A stretch of 64,000 bases of DNA from Bordetella sp. H567 (GCF_001704295.1 NZ_CP012334.1:2244084-2308083), one strand, 5' to 3'. Numbered from the stretch's first letter, positions 19,370-28,564 are shown. Made by a program: numbers and translations. Notes: a model not told the origin generated them from the letters alone.

Positions 19370-20053
19370 ATGGTTAACCCGACCGCATCACGCGCCGTCC
19401 TGGCCTTGGCCAGGGCGGCTTTCTTCTGCCTGCTTTTCGGCTGGGGAATCAGCGGTGCGTTGGAACTGGACTCCGCACGGCTGGAGCAGGTCGCCGCCAG
19501 CCGCTACGGCGGCAAGGGCGCGCATGCGGTCGCCGCGTGGCTGCAATTGCTGCAGGACGATGCCGCGCTAGCCGAGGCCGACAAGCTGTCCAGCGTGAAC
19601 AACTTCTGGAACCGGCGCCTGATGCAGGCGGAAGACCAGACGATATGGGGTCAGGCCGACTACTGGGCCACGCCGCTGGAAGCCCTGGGCAAGGGTGCCG
19701 GGGATTGCGAAGACTTCGTCATCGGCAAGTATTTTTCCTTGATCAAGCTGGGGGTGCCGACCAGCAAGCTGCGCTTCGTGTATGTCCGGGCGCGCATCGG
19801 CGGTCCGGAAAGCAGCGAACAGATCGCGCATATGGTGTTGGCCTACTATTCGACGGCCGATGCCGTCCCGCTGGTCCTGGATAGCCTGATATCCGATATC
19901 CTGCCCGCCAGCCAGCGTCGGGATCTGACCCCCGTATTCAGTTTCAATGCCGACGGCGTGTACGTCGACGGCAAACATGCCGCACCGGTCGATCGAATCG
20001 GCCGCTGGCGCGACCTGCTTCAGCGCATGGCGCGCGAAGGCATCCGGCAATAG
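19370..20053 (+). CDS. lapG: LapG periplasmic cysteine protease that releases the adhesin
   Basis: A 227-residue transglutaminase-like cysteine peptidase, with an N-terminal hydrophobic export segment (ALARAAFFCLLFGWGISG). The catalytic triad is visible: Cys113 in GAGDCEDFVIGK, His154 in IAHMVLAYY and Asp171 in LVLDSL; the His-Asp spacing of 17 matches described LapG proteins. It would cut the adhesin at the di-alanine of its retention module, and is normally Ca2+-dependent and held inactive by LapD when c-di-GMP is high. The ATG is only weakly preceded by a ribosome site. It is followed 18 bp later by lapD, with which it clearly forms a pair. Confidence 0.93.
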   Translation: MVNPTASRAVLALARAAFFCLLFGWGISGALELDSARLEQVAASRYGGKGAHAVAAWLQLLQDDAALAEADKLSSVNNFWNRRLMQAEDQTIWGQADYWATPLEALGKGAGDCEDFVIGKYFSLIKLGVPTSKLRFVYVRARIGGPESSEQIAHMVLAYYSTADAVPLVLDSLISDILPASQRRDLTPVFSFNADGVYVDGKHAAPVDRIGRWRDLLQRMAREGIRQ

Positions 20054-20071
20054 GCATTGCAGGAAACCACT

Positions 20072-22042
20072 ATGTCCATACTTCGACAACTACTGCTCAG
20101 TATCACTATCGCCATCGCGATCATCCTGCTCGGTACCCTGGCGCTGAGCGTGACGGCGGCGCGGGACTACCTGGCGGGCCAGCTGCAGGTGCAAAGCAGC
20201 GACGCCGCCGTATCGCTGGCGCTGTCGCTGTCCCAGCCGGCGAACAGTTCGCGCGTGACGCAGGAGTTGCTGGTGTCGGCCTTGTACGACGGCGGGCATT
20301 TTTCGCTGGTGCGGCTGACCGACCCGCAGGGCAAGACCATCATCGAACGTAGCGGCCAGAGCGCGTCGACCGCGGTACCGAACTGGTTCCAGCGCCTGGT
20401 ACCTTTGTCGGCCAAGTCGGCCAGCCATGTGGTTACCGACGGCTGGCGCCAGATCGGCGAGGTAACGCTGACCGCCAACGACACCTATGCCTGGGAAACG
20501 CTCTGGGCCAGCAGCGTGCAGATGATCCTGGTGATCGTCGCGGCCGGCGTGGTCTGGGCCCTGTTTGCCTTCGCCCTGGTGCGCTGGATCGAAAAACGCT
20601 TGCTGGCCGAGGTCGGCGAACACATGCTGGCGATCGGCCGCGGCCAGTTCGGCGGGGCGCTGACGGCACGGGTGCCGGAATTGTCGGGTATCACCGAAGC
20701 CCTGAACCAGACCCGTGAACAGCTGCGCGCCACCACGGAGGAACAGACGGCGCGCATCGAGTCCCTGGAGATCGAGGTCAACCAGGATCCGGTTACCGGC
20801 CTGGCCAATCGCAAGTACTTCATCAATGAATTCCTGCGCGCGGTGGACAAGGGCGCTGGCAAGCCCAAGGATGGCCAGGCACTGCCGGAAACGGGCCATG
20901 TGCTTGTGTCCCGCCAACGCGATCTGGCGGCGATCAACCGCCATATGCCGCGTGAGTTCGTGGACCAGTGGCTGGCGGGCCTGGGCAGCCGCGTGGCGGC
21001 CTTGCTGGACCAGTTCCAGTTGAACGATACGCTGGTCGCGCGGCTGAACGGTTCGGACTTCGCGCTGCTGATGCCCGGCTGCGCCGCGCCGACCGCCATG
21101 CTGGTGGCCGAGCGCTTGCGCAACGAACTGCGCGAGGCGCGCATCCCGGTGGGCGAGGGCGGGCTGTGCCGCTGGGCGCTGGGCATGACCGATTACCAGC
21201 GCGGCGCCAAGGTCGGCGATCTGTTGGGACGCCTGGATTTCGCCTTGATGCGCGGCGAAAGCGCGGGCGACGACCACGTGCAGCTGGCGACCGACGAAGC
21301 GCAGGCCTTGTCCGCGCACGGCGAGTCGGCATGGCGCCAGGCCATTACCGACGGCATCGAGCGGCAGCGCTTCACGCTGGCGCTGGAACCTCTGTTGGCG
21401 CTGGACGGGTCGGTCATCCGCCAGGAATCCACTTTGATGCTGCACAGCCAGGGTTCGCCGGAACCCATCCCGGCCAAGTTGTTCATTCCGGCGGCGACGC
21501 GCCTGGACCTGACGGCGGAATGCGATATCCAGGCGGTGCGCCTGGCGGTCAGCTGGCTGATGATGAACGAAGGCGACGTGACGGTGCGCATCGCGATGCC
21601 TTCGCTCTCGCATCCCAATTTCCTGCTGCAGGTCGAACGCATGCTGGCCGAGCGCAAGCAGCTCGCCGCGCGGCTGTACCTGGAAGTCGACGCCCACGCG
21701 GTCGCGGAGCGGCGCGACGCCGTGGCGGAGCTGTGCCGCATCGCGCACGATTGCGGCGCCCACGTGGGTGTGCGGCGGCTGGCGCAGCAGCTCAGCGCGG
21801 TCAGCCTGCTGCACAGCCTGTCGCTGGCCTATGTGAAGCTGGGCGGCGGCTTCGTCACCGGCATGGCGCGCAGCCTGGGCAGCCAGCAACTGGCGGTGTC
21901 GGTGTTGGAAACCGCGCGCTCGCTGGGCATCCAGGTGTATGCGGAGGACGTGCCGGACGAGGCGACGCGCGGCATCCTGGCGAAGCTGGGCGTGAACGTG
22001 ATGCGCGGACCGGGCATCGCGGCGGCTCCGGGCGCGGAGTGA
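20072..22042 (+). CDS. lapD: LapD inner-membrane c-di-GMP receptor (degenerate GGDEF-EAL)
   Basis: A 656-residue membrane receptor that senses cytoplasmic c-di-GMP and sequesters LapG in the periplasm. The ATG at 20072 is preferred over the upstream TTG because AGGA lies at 20061-20064. Order: membrane segment ~8-30, periplasmic sensor-output domain to ~150, second membrane segment ~150-170 (MILVIVAAGVVWALFAFALV), HAMP-like linker, GGDEF domain, EAL domain. Both active sites are degenerate: GSDFA at 327-331 in place of GGDEF, and EST at 452-454 in place of EAL. It should therefore bind but neither make nor degrade c-di-GMP, as in described LapD proteins. It is convergent with the beta-lactamase gene. 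Confidence 0.93.
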   Translation: MSILRQLLLSITIAIAIILLGTLALSVTAARDYLAGQLQVQSSDAAVSLALSLSQPANSSRVTQELLVSALYDGGHFSLVRLTDPQGKTIIERSGQSASTAVPNWFQRLVPLSAKSASHVVTDGWRQIGEVTLTANDTYAWETLWASSVQMILVIVAAGVVWALFAFALVRWIEKRLLAEVGEHMLAIGRGQFGGALTARVPELSGITEALNQTREQLRATTEEQTARIESLEIEVNQDPVTGLANRKYFINEFLRAVDKGAGKPKDGQALPETGHVLVSRQRDLAAINRHMPREFVDQWLAGLGSRVAALLDQFQLNDTLVARLNGSDFALLMPGCAAPTAMLVAERLRNELREARIPVGEGGLCRWALGMTDYQRGAKVGDLLGRLDFALMRGESAGDDHVQLATDEAQALSAHGESAWRQAITDGIERQRFTLALEPLLALDGSVIRQESTLMLHSQGSPEPIPAKLFIPAATRLDLTAECDIQAVRLAVSWLMMNEGDVTVRIAMPSLSHPNFLLQVERMLAERKQLAARLYLEVDAHAVAERRDAVAELCRIAHDCGAHVGVRRLAQQLSAVSLLHSLSLAYVKLGGGFVTGMARSLGSQQLAVSVLETARSLGIQVYAEDVPDEATRGILAKLGVNVMRGPGIAAAPGAE

Positions 22043-22121
22043 ATCGAATCGGGCATGCGCCGCCGCTGACCACAATTGTTCGGTAGGAAGTCAAAATCTG
22101 AAGATTCCGTCGTTACACCGG

Positions 22122-23057
22122 TCAGGCCAATCGTGTTATCGCGATGCGCGCGGCTTCGGCGATCAGGCTTTCGTCCGCCTTGGCATGCGTGTCCCGGCTA
22201 CCCGTGTATATCGCCAGCACGATAGGCGGACGGCCCGGCGGCCAGACGATACCGAAGTCGTTCGCGCTGCCGTAGTCTCCCGTGCCGGTTTTGTCGGCCA
22301 CCTGCCAGCCGGCCGGCACGGCCGCGCGGATGCGGTGGTCGCCCGTCTTGTTGCCCAGCAGCCATGTCTTGAGCCGCGTGCGCGCCTCGGCGGGCAAGGC
22401 GTTGCCCAGAACCAGCGCTTCCAGCATCCTGCCCATGTCCGCCGGCGTGGATGTGTCGCGCTCGTCGCCGGGGATGGCGGTGTTCAGTGCGGTCTCGTAG
22501 CGGTCCAGGCGAAAGCTCTTGTTGCCCACATCGCGCGCATAGGCGGTCAGCGCGCGGGGCCCGCCCAGGCGATGCAGCAGCAGATTGGCGGCGGTGTTGT
22601 CGCTGTACTGCACCGCCGCCGCGCACAGTTCGGCCACCGTCATGCCGCCGCCCAGGCGTTCCTTCGTGACGGGGGAATAGGAAGCCAGATCGTGTTGCGT
22701 ATAGATGATGCGTCGTTCCAGCAGCCCCGGCTGGGCGGCATCCTGCGCCAGCGTGGCCGCGGCGAGCACGGCCTTGAAGGTGCTGCAGAAGGCGAAGCGC
22801 TCGTTCGCCCGGTAGGCGATTTCCCGGCCGGTGCCGGTTTCCAGGGCATAGAGCCCCAGTCGGCGCTGATGGGACCGTTCAAGCCGCGCAAATTCCGCAT
22901 CGATCGCGGTGCCGACGGCGGCATCATCGCCGTCGCGGGCGGGCAAGTGGCCGCCGGCCAGTGCGGGGCGGATCCATAGCAGGGGCGTCGCGGCTGCCCA
23001 TAGGAGGGCTTGCCGCCGAGTCAAGCTGGCGGAGGCATGTTCGGTGTGTCGCGGCAT
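22122..23057 (-). CDS. Class A serine beta-lactamase, probable Tat-exported
   Basis: A 311-residue periplasmic beta-lactamase. The ORF is open further upstream, but the ATG at 23057 has a purine-rich AGAGAG ribosome site and begins a signal peptide with twin arginines (TRRQALLWAAATPLLWIRPA, ending ALAG), suggesting Tat export. Class A motifs are all present: nucleophile in STFK (92-95, preceded by Cys91), SDN (152-154), Glu188 in RYETALN (the ExxLN motif) and KTG (256-258). It should hydrolyse penicillins and perhaps cephalosporins; the spectrum cannot be read from sequence. Cys91 beside the serine is also found in carbapenem-hydrolysing class A enzymes, but a second cysteine at the matching position was not identified. 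No ampR-like regulator is adjacent. Confidence 0.92.
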   Translation of the reverse strand: MPRHTEHASASLTRRQALLWAAATPLLWIRPALAGGHLPARDGDDAAVGTAIDAEFARLERSHQRRLGLYALETGTGREIAYRANERFAFCSTFKAVLAAATLAQDAAQPGLLERRIIYTQHDLASYSPVTKERLGGGMTVAELCAAAVQYSDNTAANLLLHRLGGPRALTAYARDVGNKSFRLDRYETALNTAIPGDERDTSTPADMGRMLEALVLGNALPAEARTRLKTWLLGNKTGDHRIRAAVPAGWQVADKTGTGDYGSANDFGIVWPPGRPPIVLAIYTGSRDTHAKADESLIAEAARIAITRLA

Positions 23058-23374
23058 GGCGTGTCTCTCTTCGATGAAAAAAGCAGGGTGTGAATATCGG
23101 TTCGTGACGATCGCCGCATCCGGTTCCTCCAGCAAACGAGGATAAATCGCGCGGCATGTCGCCCGGCATGCGGGCCTTCCATGACTGGCCATCGCGCAGG
23201 CGCGTTGGTGGTTCGTTTATTTGCCATTGAATGCCGGAATATGGCATTACGGAACGCTCGCGCTGGCGGGCGTAAGCGCGCGGATAATCCCGGATACCAG
23301 AGATTACGCGTGGGCCCACGGCCTTTCGCGTTATCAATCTAGTCCATTCATACCGACACGGATCCGGAGCCACC
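23058..23374. promoter_or_regulatory. Divergent intergenic region, beta-lactamase and hydrolase
   Basis: This 317-bp gap separates the divergent beta-lactamase and alpha/beta-hydrolase genes and must carry both promoters. Short ORFs here have no coding character. I see no convincing -35/-10 pair, operator dyad or RNA element. Confidence 0.4.
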
Positions 23375-23407
23375 ATCATATCCACAGCGCGCATCGGCGA
23401 CCTCGAA

Positions 23408-24175
23408 ATGCACTATGAAATGCAGGGCGCCGGAGATCCTATTGTGCTGGTCGCCGGCTATACCTGCGATCGAACATTCTGGAATGCGGTCGTGCCGTCG
23501 CTCGCTGCCCGCCATACCGTGGGCACGCTCGATAACCGCGCCGTCGGACGTTCCCGGGACGAGGGCAAGGCGTTCACCATCGACACCATGGCCGGCGACA
23601 CGGCGGACCTGATCCGCCATCTGGGCTTGACCCGCCCCGGACTGGTGGGGCAGTCCATGGGCGGTGCCATCGTGCAAACCATGCTGGCGCGGTTCCCGGA
23701 TGTCTGCGGGCCTTGCGCCATTGTCAACTCGACCCGTTCATTCAGCAGGACCACGCTGCTGGCCTTGAGAACCTTGCTGGCGCTGCGCCAGGCCGATGCG
23801 GACCTGGACCTGCAGGTGAACACGGCGCTGCCCTGGCTGGCCGGCAAGGCATGGCTCGCGTCCGCCGAAAACATCGCGGCATTCAAGACCGCGCTGCTGA
23901 ATCATCCCGCCCCGCAATCGCTCGCGGACCAGGACCGGCAACTGCACGCGCTGGAGTCTTTCCAGGCGGACAAGGACGGTACGCCGTGGACCTATCCTTC
24001 GCTCGTCGTATCGGCGACAGAGGACGTGATCACCACGCCGGCGGAGGGCAAGGCGCTGGCCGCGATCCTGGGCGCGGCCTACACCGAGTTGCCGGGCGGC
24101 CATCAAACGCCCATCGAAGAGCCTGCCCGCCTCGCCGACGTGCTGGGTGATTTCTTCGCCGCCAGCCCTAGGTAA
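23408..24175 (+). CDS. Alpha/beta-fold hydrolase
   Basis: A cytoplasmic alpha/beta hydrolase of at least 255 residues. Catalytic residues are readable: Ser83 in the elbow GQSMGG, Asp206 in TEDVITTP and His232 in PGGHQTPIEE. An oxyanion-strand motif appears as LVAGYTCDRTFW. Substrate unknown; the family includes esterases, haloperoxidase-like proteins and lactonases. The first ATG lies at 23408, but the normal N-terminal strand of the family seems to start upstream, in the same frame, where GGAG (23366-23369) precedes ATC ATA at 23375-23380. The true start may be a near-cognate codon there, adding 11 residues (ISTARIGDLE). Oriented like the following operon but separated by 111 bp. Confidence 0.82.
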   Translation: MHYEMQGAGDPIVLVAGYTCDRTFWNAVVPSLAARHTVGTLDNRAVGRSRDEGKAFTIDTMAGDTADLIRHLGLTRPGLVGQSMGGAIVQTMLARFPDVCGPCAIVNSTRSFSRTTLLALRTLLALRQADADLDLQVNTALPWLAGKAWLASAENIAAFKTALLNHPAPQSLADQDRQLHALESFQADKDGTPWTYPSLVVSATEDVITTPAEGKALAAILGAAYTELPGGHQTPIEEPARLADVLGDFFAASPR

Positions 24176-24286
24176 AACCCGCAGCCACGCGCTTTCCCGT
24201 TGACGCCCCCGGTGGGGGCGCCCTACCATGATGTGCATACGTAGTCACATCGGGGCCGATTCCGGTCGCCGGCAGGGGAAGTGGAC

Positions 24287-25054
24287 ATGAGCGCAAAAAC
24301 GCAGCCGGTGCCGCCGCAGGCCGCCGGCATGGTCGACGGCGAATGGGAAATCCGCTGCGACATGGCGGCCATCTTCCGGGCCATGAACCGCCTGGGCATG
24401 AACGAACAGATCGCCAACCACTGCAGCATGATGCTGCCCGGCACCGACAACCTGTTCCTGATCAACGCGCGCGGCTATCACTACAGCGAGATCACGGCCA
24501 GTAGCCTGATCGTCTGCGATTTGCAGGGCAACGTCCTGCGCGGGGACGGCGAACTGCGCAAGGTCGCCTTCCACATTCACGCACGCCTGCATCTGAAGCA
24601 CCCGCAGGCCCGCTGCATCCTGCACGTGCACCCGCAATATCTGACCGCGCTGTCCATGCTGGAAGAGGGCAGGCTGGAGTTGGTGCACCAGAACAGCGCC
24701 ATGCTCTATGACCGTGTGGCCTATGACGAGGTCCACAACGGCGTCGTGCTGTGGGACGAGGAAGGCGACCGCATCGCCGAGGTGCTGGGCGAACGCACCA
24801 TCCTGATCATGAAAAACCATGGCGTCACGGTGGTCGGCCCCAGCGTGGCGGAGGCCTTCGACGAACTCTATATCGCCGAACGCACCTGCATGTACCAGAT
24901 GACCGCCATGGGCACCGGTATGAAGCTGGCAAGCATCGGCGACAACTTGCGCGACCGCTACAACGGCCCATGGGGAGAGCGCTTCGACGCGCGCCTGCAC
25001 CTGGACGCCTGGCGTCGCATGCTGGACAAGCAGGAACCGGACTACGCGACCTGA
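24287..25054 (+). CDS. Class II aldolase/adducin-domain protein
   Basis: A 255-residue class II aldolase/adducin-fold enzyme, probably a zinc-dependent aldolase or epimerase on a small sugar- or hydroxy-acid-like substrate. The metal-binding His pair is visible at His113-x-His115 (ILHVHPQYL), with a third His at 178 in MKNHGVTVVG; Glu89 (GDGELRK) occupies the usual catalytic acid region. The ATG at 24287 is preferred to the GTG at 24281 because AGGGGA ends 7 bp before it. It is followed 36 bp later by an ABC-type binding protein and two permeases, so it probably acts on what that transporter imports. Confidence 0.88.
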   Translation: MSAKTQPVPPQAAGMVDGEWEIRCDMAAIFRAMNRLGMNEQIANHCSMMLPGTDNLFLINARGYHYSEITASSLIVCDLQGNVLRGDGELRKVAFHIHARLHLKHPQARCILHVHPQYLTALSMLEEGRLELVHQNSAMLYDRVAYDEVHNGVVLWDEEGDRIAEVLGERTILIMKNHGVTVVGPSVAEAFDELYIAERTCMYQMTAMGTGMKLASIGDNLRDRYNGPWGERFDARLHLDAWRRMLDKQEPDYAT

Positions 25055-25090
25055 TCCGGCGCACCTAAGACTACTCAAGGGGAAGTGAAT

Positions 25091-26644
25091 ATGAAGCGAT
25101 TCTTTCCGAGCGCCGGCTTGCTGGCCGCGACGTGCATGGCCGCTTTGGTGCTGGCGGCCGCCCCGGCGCATGCCCAGAAGCGCGGCGGCGACGTGGTGGT
25201 GGCGCAGCAGGCACAGCCGCCCAGCCTGGACGCGCAGATCACCTTCGCCCAGGCCGCCCGCAATATCAATCTGCACATCTATGAAGCGCTGTTCGCGCGC
25301 AACGACAAAGGCGAGACCATCCCGGAACTGGCGGAAAGCCATACCGCGGCGCCGGACAGCCTGTCGTACGAGATCAAGCTGCGCAAGGGTGTCCTGTTCC
25401 ACAACATGAAGGAAATGAAGGCCCCCGACGTGAAGGCGTCGCTGGAGCGCTACGCCCGCTACGGCGGCAGCGCGCAGAACATGTCGCTCGTCGACCATAT
25501 CGACATCGTGGACGACTACACGATCAAGATCTTCATGAAGAAGCCCTTCCAGGGGTTCATCGAATTCCTGGGCTCGCCGCGCGCGCCCGTGGCCATCTAT
25601 CCGGCCGAGGAGGCCGCCAAGGGCCCGAACCAGATCAATGTGATCGGCACCGGCCCCTTCCAGTTGGTGGAATACAAGCCGGACAGCTACGTCAAACTCA
25701 AGCGCTTCGATTCGTATTCCGCCAATCCCAACTACAAGGGCCGCGACGGCCTGGGTGGGCGCAAGACGGCGTATTTCGATACGGTGACCTTCCGCTTCAT
25801 GCCCGAGGCCGGCGCGCGCGAGTCGGCGCTGCAGACCAACGAGGTGCAGGTGCTGGAAGCCATTTCGCCCACCGCGGCCAAGCGACTGAAGAACGACAGC
25901 AACATCAAGATCTACGAGATGATGCCGTGGGCCTTCCAGACCATCATCCTGAACGCCGGGGCACCGCCCACCGATAACCTGAAGGTGCGGCAGGCGATTC
26001 AGGCTGCTCTGGACGATGAGGAAATCATGGCGATTTCGACGGATGGCCTGTACCGCATGACGCATGGCTGGCAGCATCCCGGCACGCCTTACTACGCCGG
26101 CGACGTCGGCAAGAGCCTGTACAACCAGCACAACCTGGATCTGGCCAAGAAGCTGCTGAAGGAGTCCGGCTACAAGGGCGAGGAAATCACCTTCATCGCC
26201 GACAACGGTTTCAAGAACCACAACGATACGGCCGTCATCGCCACGCAGCAGTTGCAGGCTATCGGGATGAATGTCAAGCTGCGCATCGCCGACTGGCCCA
26301 CCACGCTGGCCGCCCGCGACAAGCCCGCGGGATGGAACCTGTTTCCCATCATGGTGGGCATCGAGCCGTACGAAGGACCGAACGGCGTGGCCGTGCTGTT
26401 CTCCGGCGAGCAGAACTGGCAGCATCACAAGGATGCCGGACTGGAAGCCGCCGTGGCAAAGCTGAACAGCGCTCCCGACCTGGCCGACCGCAAGGCCGCC
26501 TTCGCCACCATCCAGCAAATCGTCTACGAACAGGTGTACGCGATCAAGGTGGGCGATATCGGCGTACTCGAGGCCGCGCGGTCCAACCTGAAGAACTTCG
26601 TGCCGCATCGCGTTCCCCGCATGTGGGACGTCTGGTACGACTAA
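25091..26644 (+). CDS. Peptide/oligosaccharide-type ABC substrate-binding protein
   Basis: A 517-residue periplasmic binding protein of the SBP_bac_5 (DppA/OppA) family. It has a typical Sec signal peptide (MKRFFPSAGLLAATCMAALV, cleavage after AHA) with no lipobox Cys. The mature part begins QKRGGDVVVAQQAQPPSLDA and contains the family stretch LRKGVLFHNMKEMKAPDVKA. ATG at 25091 follows AGGGGA and is favoured over the GTG six bases upstream. It precedes two DppB/DppC-like permeases. Actual ligand is unknown; DppA-family proteins bind peptides, glutathione, nickel, sugars or opines. Confidence 0.92.
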   Translation: MKRFFPSAGLLAATCMAALVLAAAPAHAQKRGGDVVVAQQAQPPSLDAQITFAQAARNINLHIYEALFARNDKGETIPELAESHTAAPDSLSYEIKLRKGVLFHNMKEMKAPDVKASLERYARYGGSAQNMSLVDHIDIVDDYTIKIFMKKPFQGFIEFLGSPRAPVAIYPAEEAAKGPNQINVIGTGPFQLVEYKPDSYVKLKRFDSYSANPNYKGRDGLGGRKTAYFDTVTFRFMPEAGARESALQTNEVQVLEAISPTAAKRLKNDSNIKIYEMMPWAFQTIILNAGAPPTDNLKVRQAIQAALDDEEIMAISTDGLYRMTHGWQHPGTPYYAGDVGKSLYNQHNLDLAKKLLKESGYKGEEITFIADNGFKNHNDTAVIATQQLQAIGMNVKLRIADWPTTLAARDKPAGWNLFPIMVGIEPYEGPNGVAVLFSGEQNWQHHKDAGLEAAVAKLNSAPDLADRKAAFATIQQIVYEQVYAIKVGDIGVLEAARSNLKNFVPHRVPRMWDVWYD

Positions 26645-26707
26645 GCGAGGATCGCGGGCAAGCCGCGGCGGGTTAGACGCGCCGCGATCCCGCGCCAGGG
26701 AGTTCGC

Positions 26708-27655
26708 ATGCTGATGTATCTGGTGCGCCGATTGCTGAGCGCCATTCCGGTCTTGGTGCTGGTGTCCCTGCTGACGCTCAGCCTGATCTGGCTCGTTCCC
26801 GGCGACGCGGCAGCGGAGCTCGCGGGGCCTGGGGCCAGCGCGCACGAGCTGGCGCGCCTGCGCACGGAACTGGGCCTGGATCAACCCGCCTATGTCCAGG
26901 CTTGGCGCTGGTACGTCAACGTGCTGCACGGCGACCTGGGGAGGTCGCTGCTGTTGAACCGCGGCGTGACCGAGGCCATCCTGGAACGCCTGCCGGTGAC
27001 AGCGTCGCTGACTTTGCTGGCCCTGCTGATGACCGTGGCGGTGGGCATGAGCACAGGCATCCTGGCCGCCGTGCGGCGCAATACCTGGGTGGATCAACTG
27101 GCCATGTCGCTTGCCATGCTGGGCCTGTCGCTCCCGGATTTCTGGCTGGGGTTGGTCGGCATCTATCTTTTTTCCGTAAAGCTGGGCTGGTTTCCGACGG
27201 GCGGATACGTTCCGTTCGGGCAAAGTCCGCTGGGCTGGCTGCACAGTCTGTTCTTGCCGGCGGCCGCGCTGGCGGCGACGCAGCTGGGATTGCTGGCGCG
27301 CATGACGCGCTCCAGCATGCTGGAAGTGCTGGGCCAGGACTACATCCGCACCGCGCGCGCCAAGGGTGTGCCGCCGCGTACCGTGGTGGGCCGGCATGCG
27401 CTGGTCAATATCGCCGTGCCGACGCTGACCGTGATCGGCGTGAACGTGGGCATTCTGATCGGCGGGGCGGTAATCATCGAATCGGTTTTTTCCGTTCCCG
27501 GCGTGGGGCGGCTGGTCATCGGCGCAATCCAGCGGCGCGATCTGCCGGTGATACAGGGTGGCCTGCTGATGATCGCGTGCGCCATGGTGATCGTCAATCT
27601 GCTCGTCGACCTGCTTTACGCCGTTTTCGATCCGAGGGTGCGCCATGGCCGTTGA
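26708..27655 (+). CDS. ABC transporter permease, DppB-like
   Basis: A 315-residue inner-membrane permease. The N-terminus MLMYLVRRLLSAIPVLVLVS is diagnostic of DppB/OppB proteins; six membrane segments are apparent, and the ATPase-coupling EAA loop reads YIRTARAKGVPPRTVVGRHA. AGGGAG sits 5 bp before the ATG. It overlaps the next permease by 11 bp, so the two are translationally coupled. Confidence 0.92.
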   Translation: MLMYLVRRLLSAIPVLVLVSLLTLSLIWLVPGDAAAELAGPGASAHELARLRTELGLDQPAYVQAWRWYVNVLHGDLGRSLLLNRGVTEAILERLPVTASLTLLALLMTVAVGMSTGILAAVRRNTWVDQLAMSLAMLGLSLPDFWLGLVGIYLFSVKLGWFPTGGYVPFGQSPLGWLHSLFLPAAALAATQLGLLARMTRSSMLEVLGQDYIRTARAKGVPPRTVVGRHALVNIAVPTLTVIGVNVGILIGGAVIIESVFSVPGVGRLVIGAIQRRDLPVIQGGLLMIACAMVIVNLLVDLLYAVFDPRVRHGR

Positions 27656-28544
27656 ACTGACCGCAGGGGGAGCGGGGACCGCGCCCGGATGGTGGCGGCG
27701 CGTGGCCGCTTCGCGCATGGTGGTCCGGTTGCGCGGGCACCGGCTGTTCATGACGGGACTGGTACTGCTGACCGTCATCCTGTTGATGTCCTTGCTGGCT
27801 GGGTGGTTGGCGCCTTATTCGCCGGTGGTCAACGATTACCGGTATCGGCTGGGGGCGCCGAATGCCACGCACTGGATGGGAACAGACAGTTTCGGTCGGG
27901 ACGTGTTCAGCCGCATGCTGTATGGCAGCCGGGTGTCGCTGCGCATCGGCTTTTTCGTGACGTTATTCACGGGGTTGTTGGGGACGGCGATCGGCCTGTG
28001 CGCCGGCTATTTTCGCCGGCTGGAGAACCCCCTCATGCGGGTGATGGACGCGCTGATGGCCTTTCCCGGGATCCTGCTGGCCATTGCGCTGTCTTCGGTG
28101 CTGGGGCCGTCGGAGATGAATGTGGTGATTGCGCTGGTGATCACCTATACGCCCCGTACGGCGCGCATCATGCGGGCGGCGGCGCTGGTGCTGGTCCAGA
28201 TGGAATTCGTGCAGGCGGCGAAGGTGGCCGGAGCGGGGCATTTCCGCATCCTGGTGCGCCACATTGCCATGAATAGCCTGGCGCCGTTGATCGTTCAGAT
28301 GACCTTTATCTTCGCGATATCGATACTTGCGGAGGCCGTGCTCAGTTTCATCGGAGTGGGGCCTCCGCCGCCTACGCCTACCTGGGGCAACATTATCGCG
28401 GACGGGCGCGATTTCATTCCGGATGCGCCTTGGATTTGCTTGTTCCCGGGTGGGGTTTTGGCGATGACGGTGCTGGGGCTCAACTTGATCGGCGACGGGT
28501 TGCGGGATGTGCTGGATCCGCGGGTGCGGGTTGAGGGGCGGTAG
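27645..28544 (+). CDS. ABC transporter permease, DppC-like
   Basis: A 299-residue inner-membrane permease, partner of the preceding one. It has the DppC features: an N-terminal extension, the HWMGTDSFGRDVFSRMLYG segment, and the EAA loop MEFVQAAKVAGAGHFRILVR. It is the last gene of the operon. No DppD/DppF-type ATPase gene follows; instead there are repeats and an insertion sequence. The system must use ATPases encoded elsewhere or has lost them. The gene's final 200 bp are strongly G-rich on the coding strand. Confidence 0.92.
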   Translation: MAVELTAGGAGTAPGWWRRVAASRMVVRLRGHRLFMTGLVLLTVILLMSLLAGWLAPYSPVVNDYRYRLGAPNATHWMGTDSFGRDVFSRMLYGSRVSLRIGFFVTLFTGLLGTAIGLCAGYFRRLENPLMRVMDALMAFPGILLAIALSSVLGPSEMNVVIALVITYTPRTARIMRAAALVLVQMEFVQAAKVAGAGHFRILVRHIAMNSLAPLIVQMTFIFAISILAEAVLSFIGVGPPPPTPTWGNIIADGRDFIPDAPWICLFPGGVLAMTVLGLNLIGDGLRDVLDPRVRVEGR

Positions 28545-28564
28545 GTCGTCGGCGTTGCGGCTTG

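Noticed and set aside
19357-19372. TACAAT as a -10 giving leaderless lapG
   Set aside because: No acceptable -35 at 16-19 bp; it lies just past the adhesin hairpin and is too weak to call.
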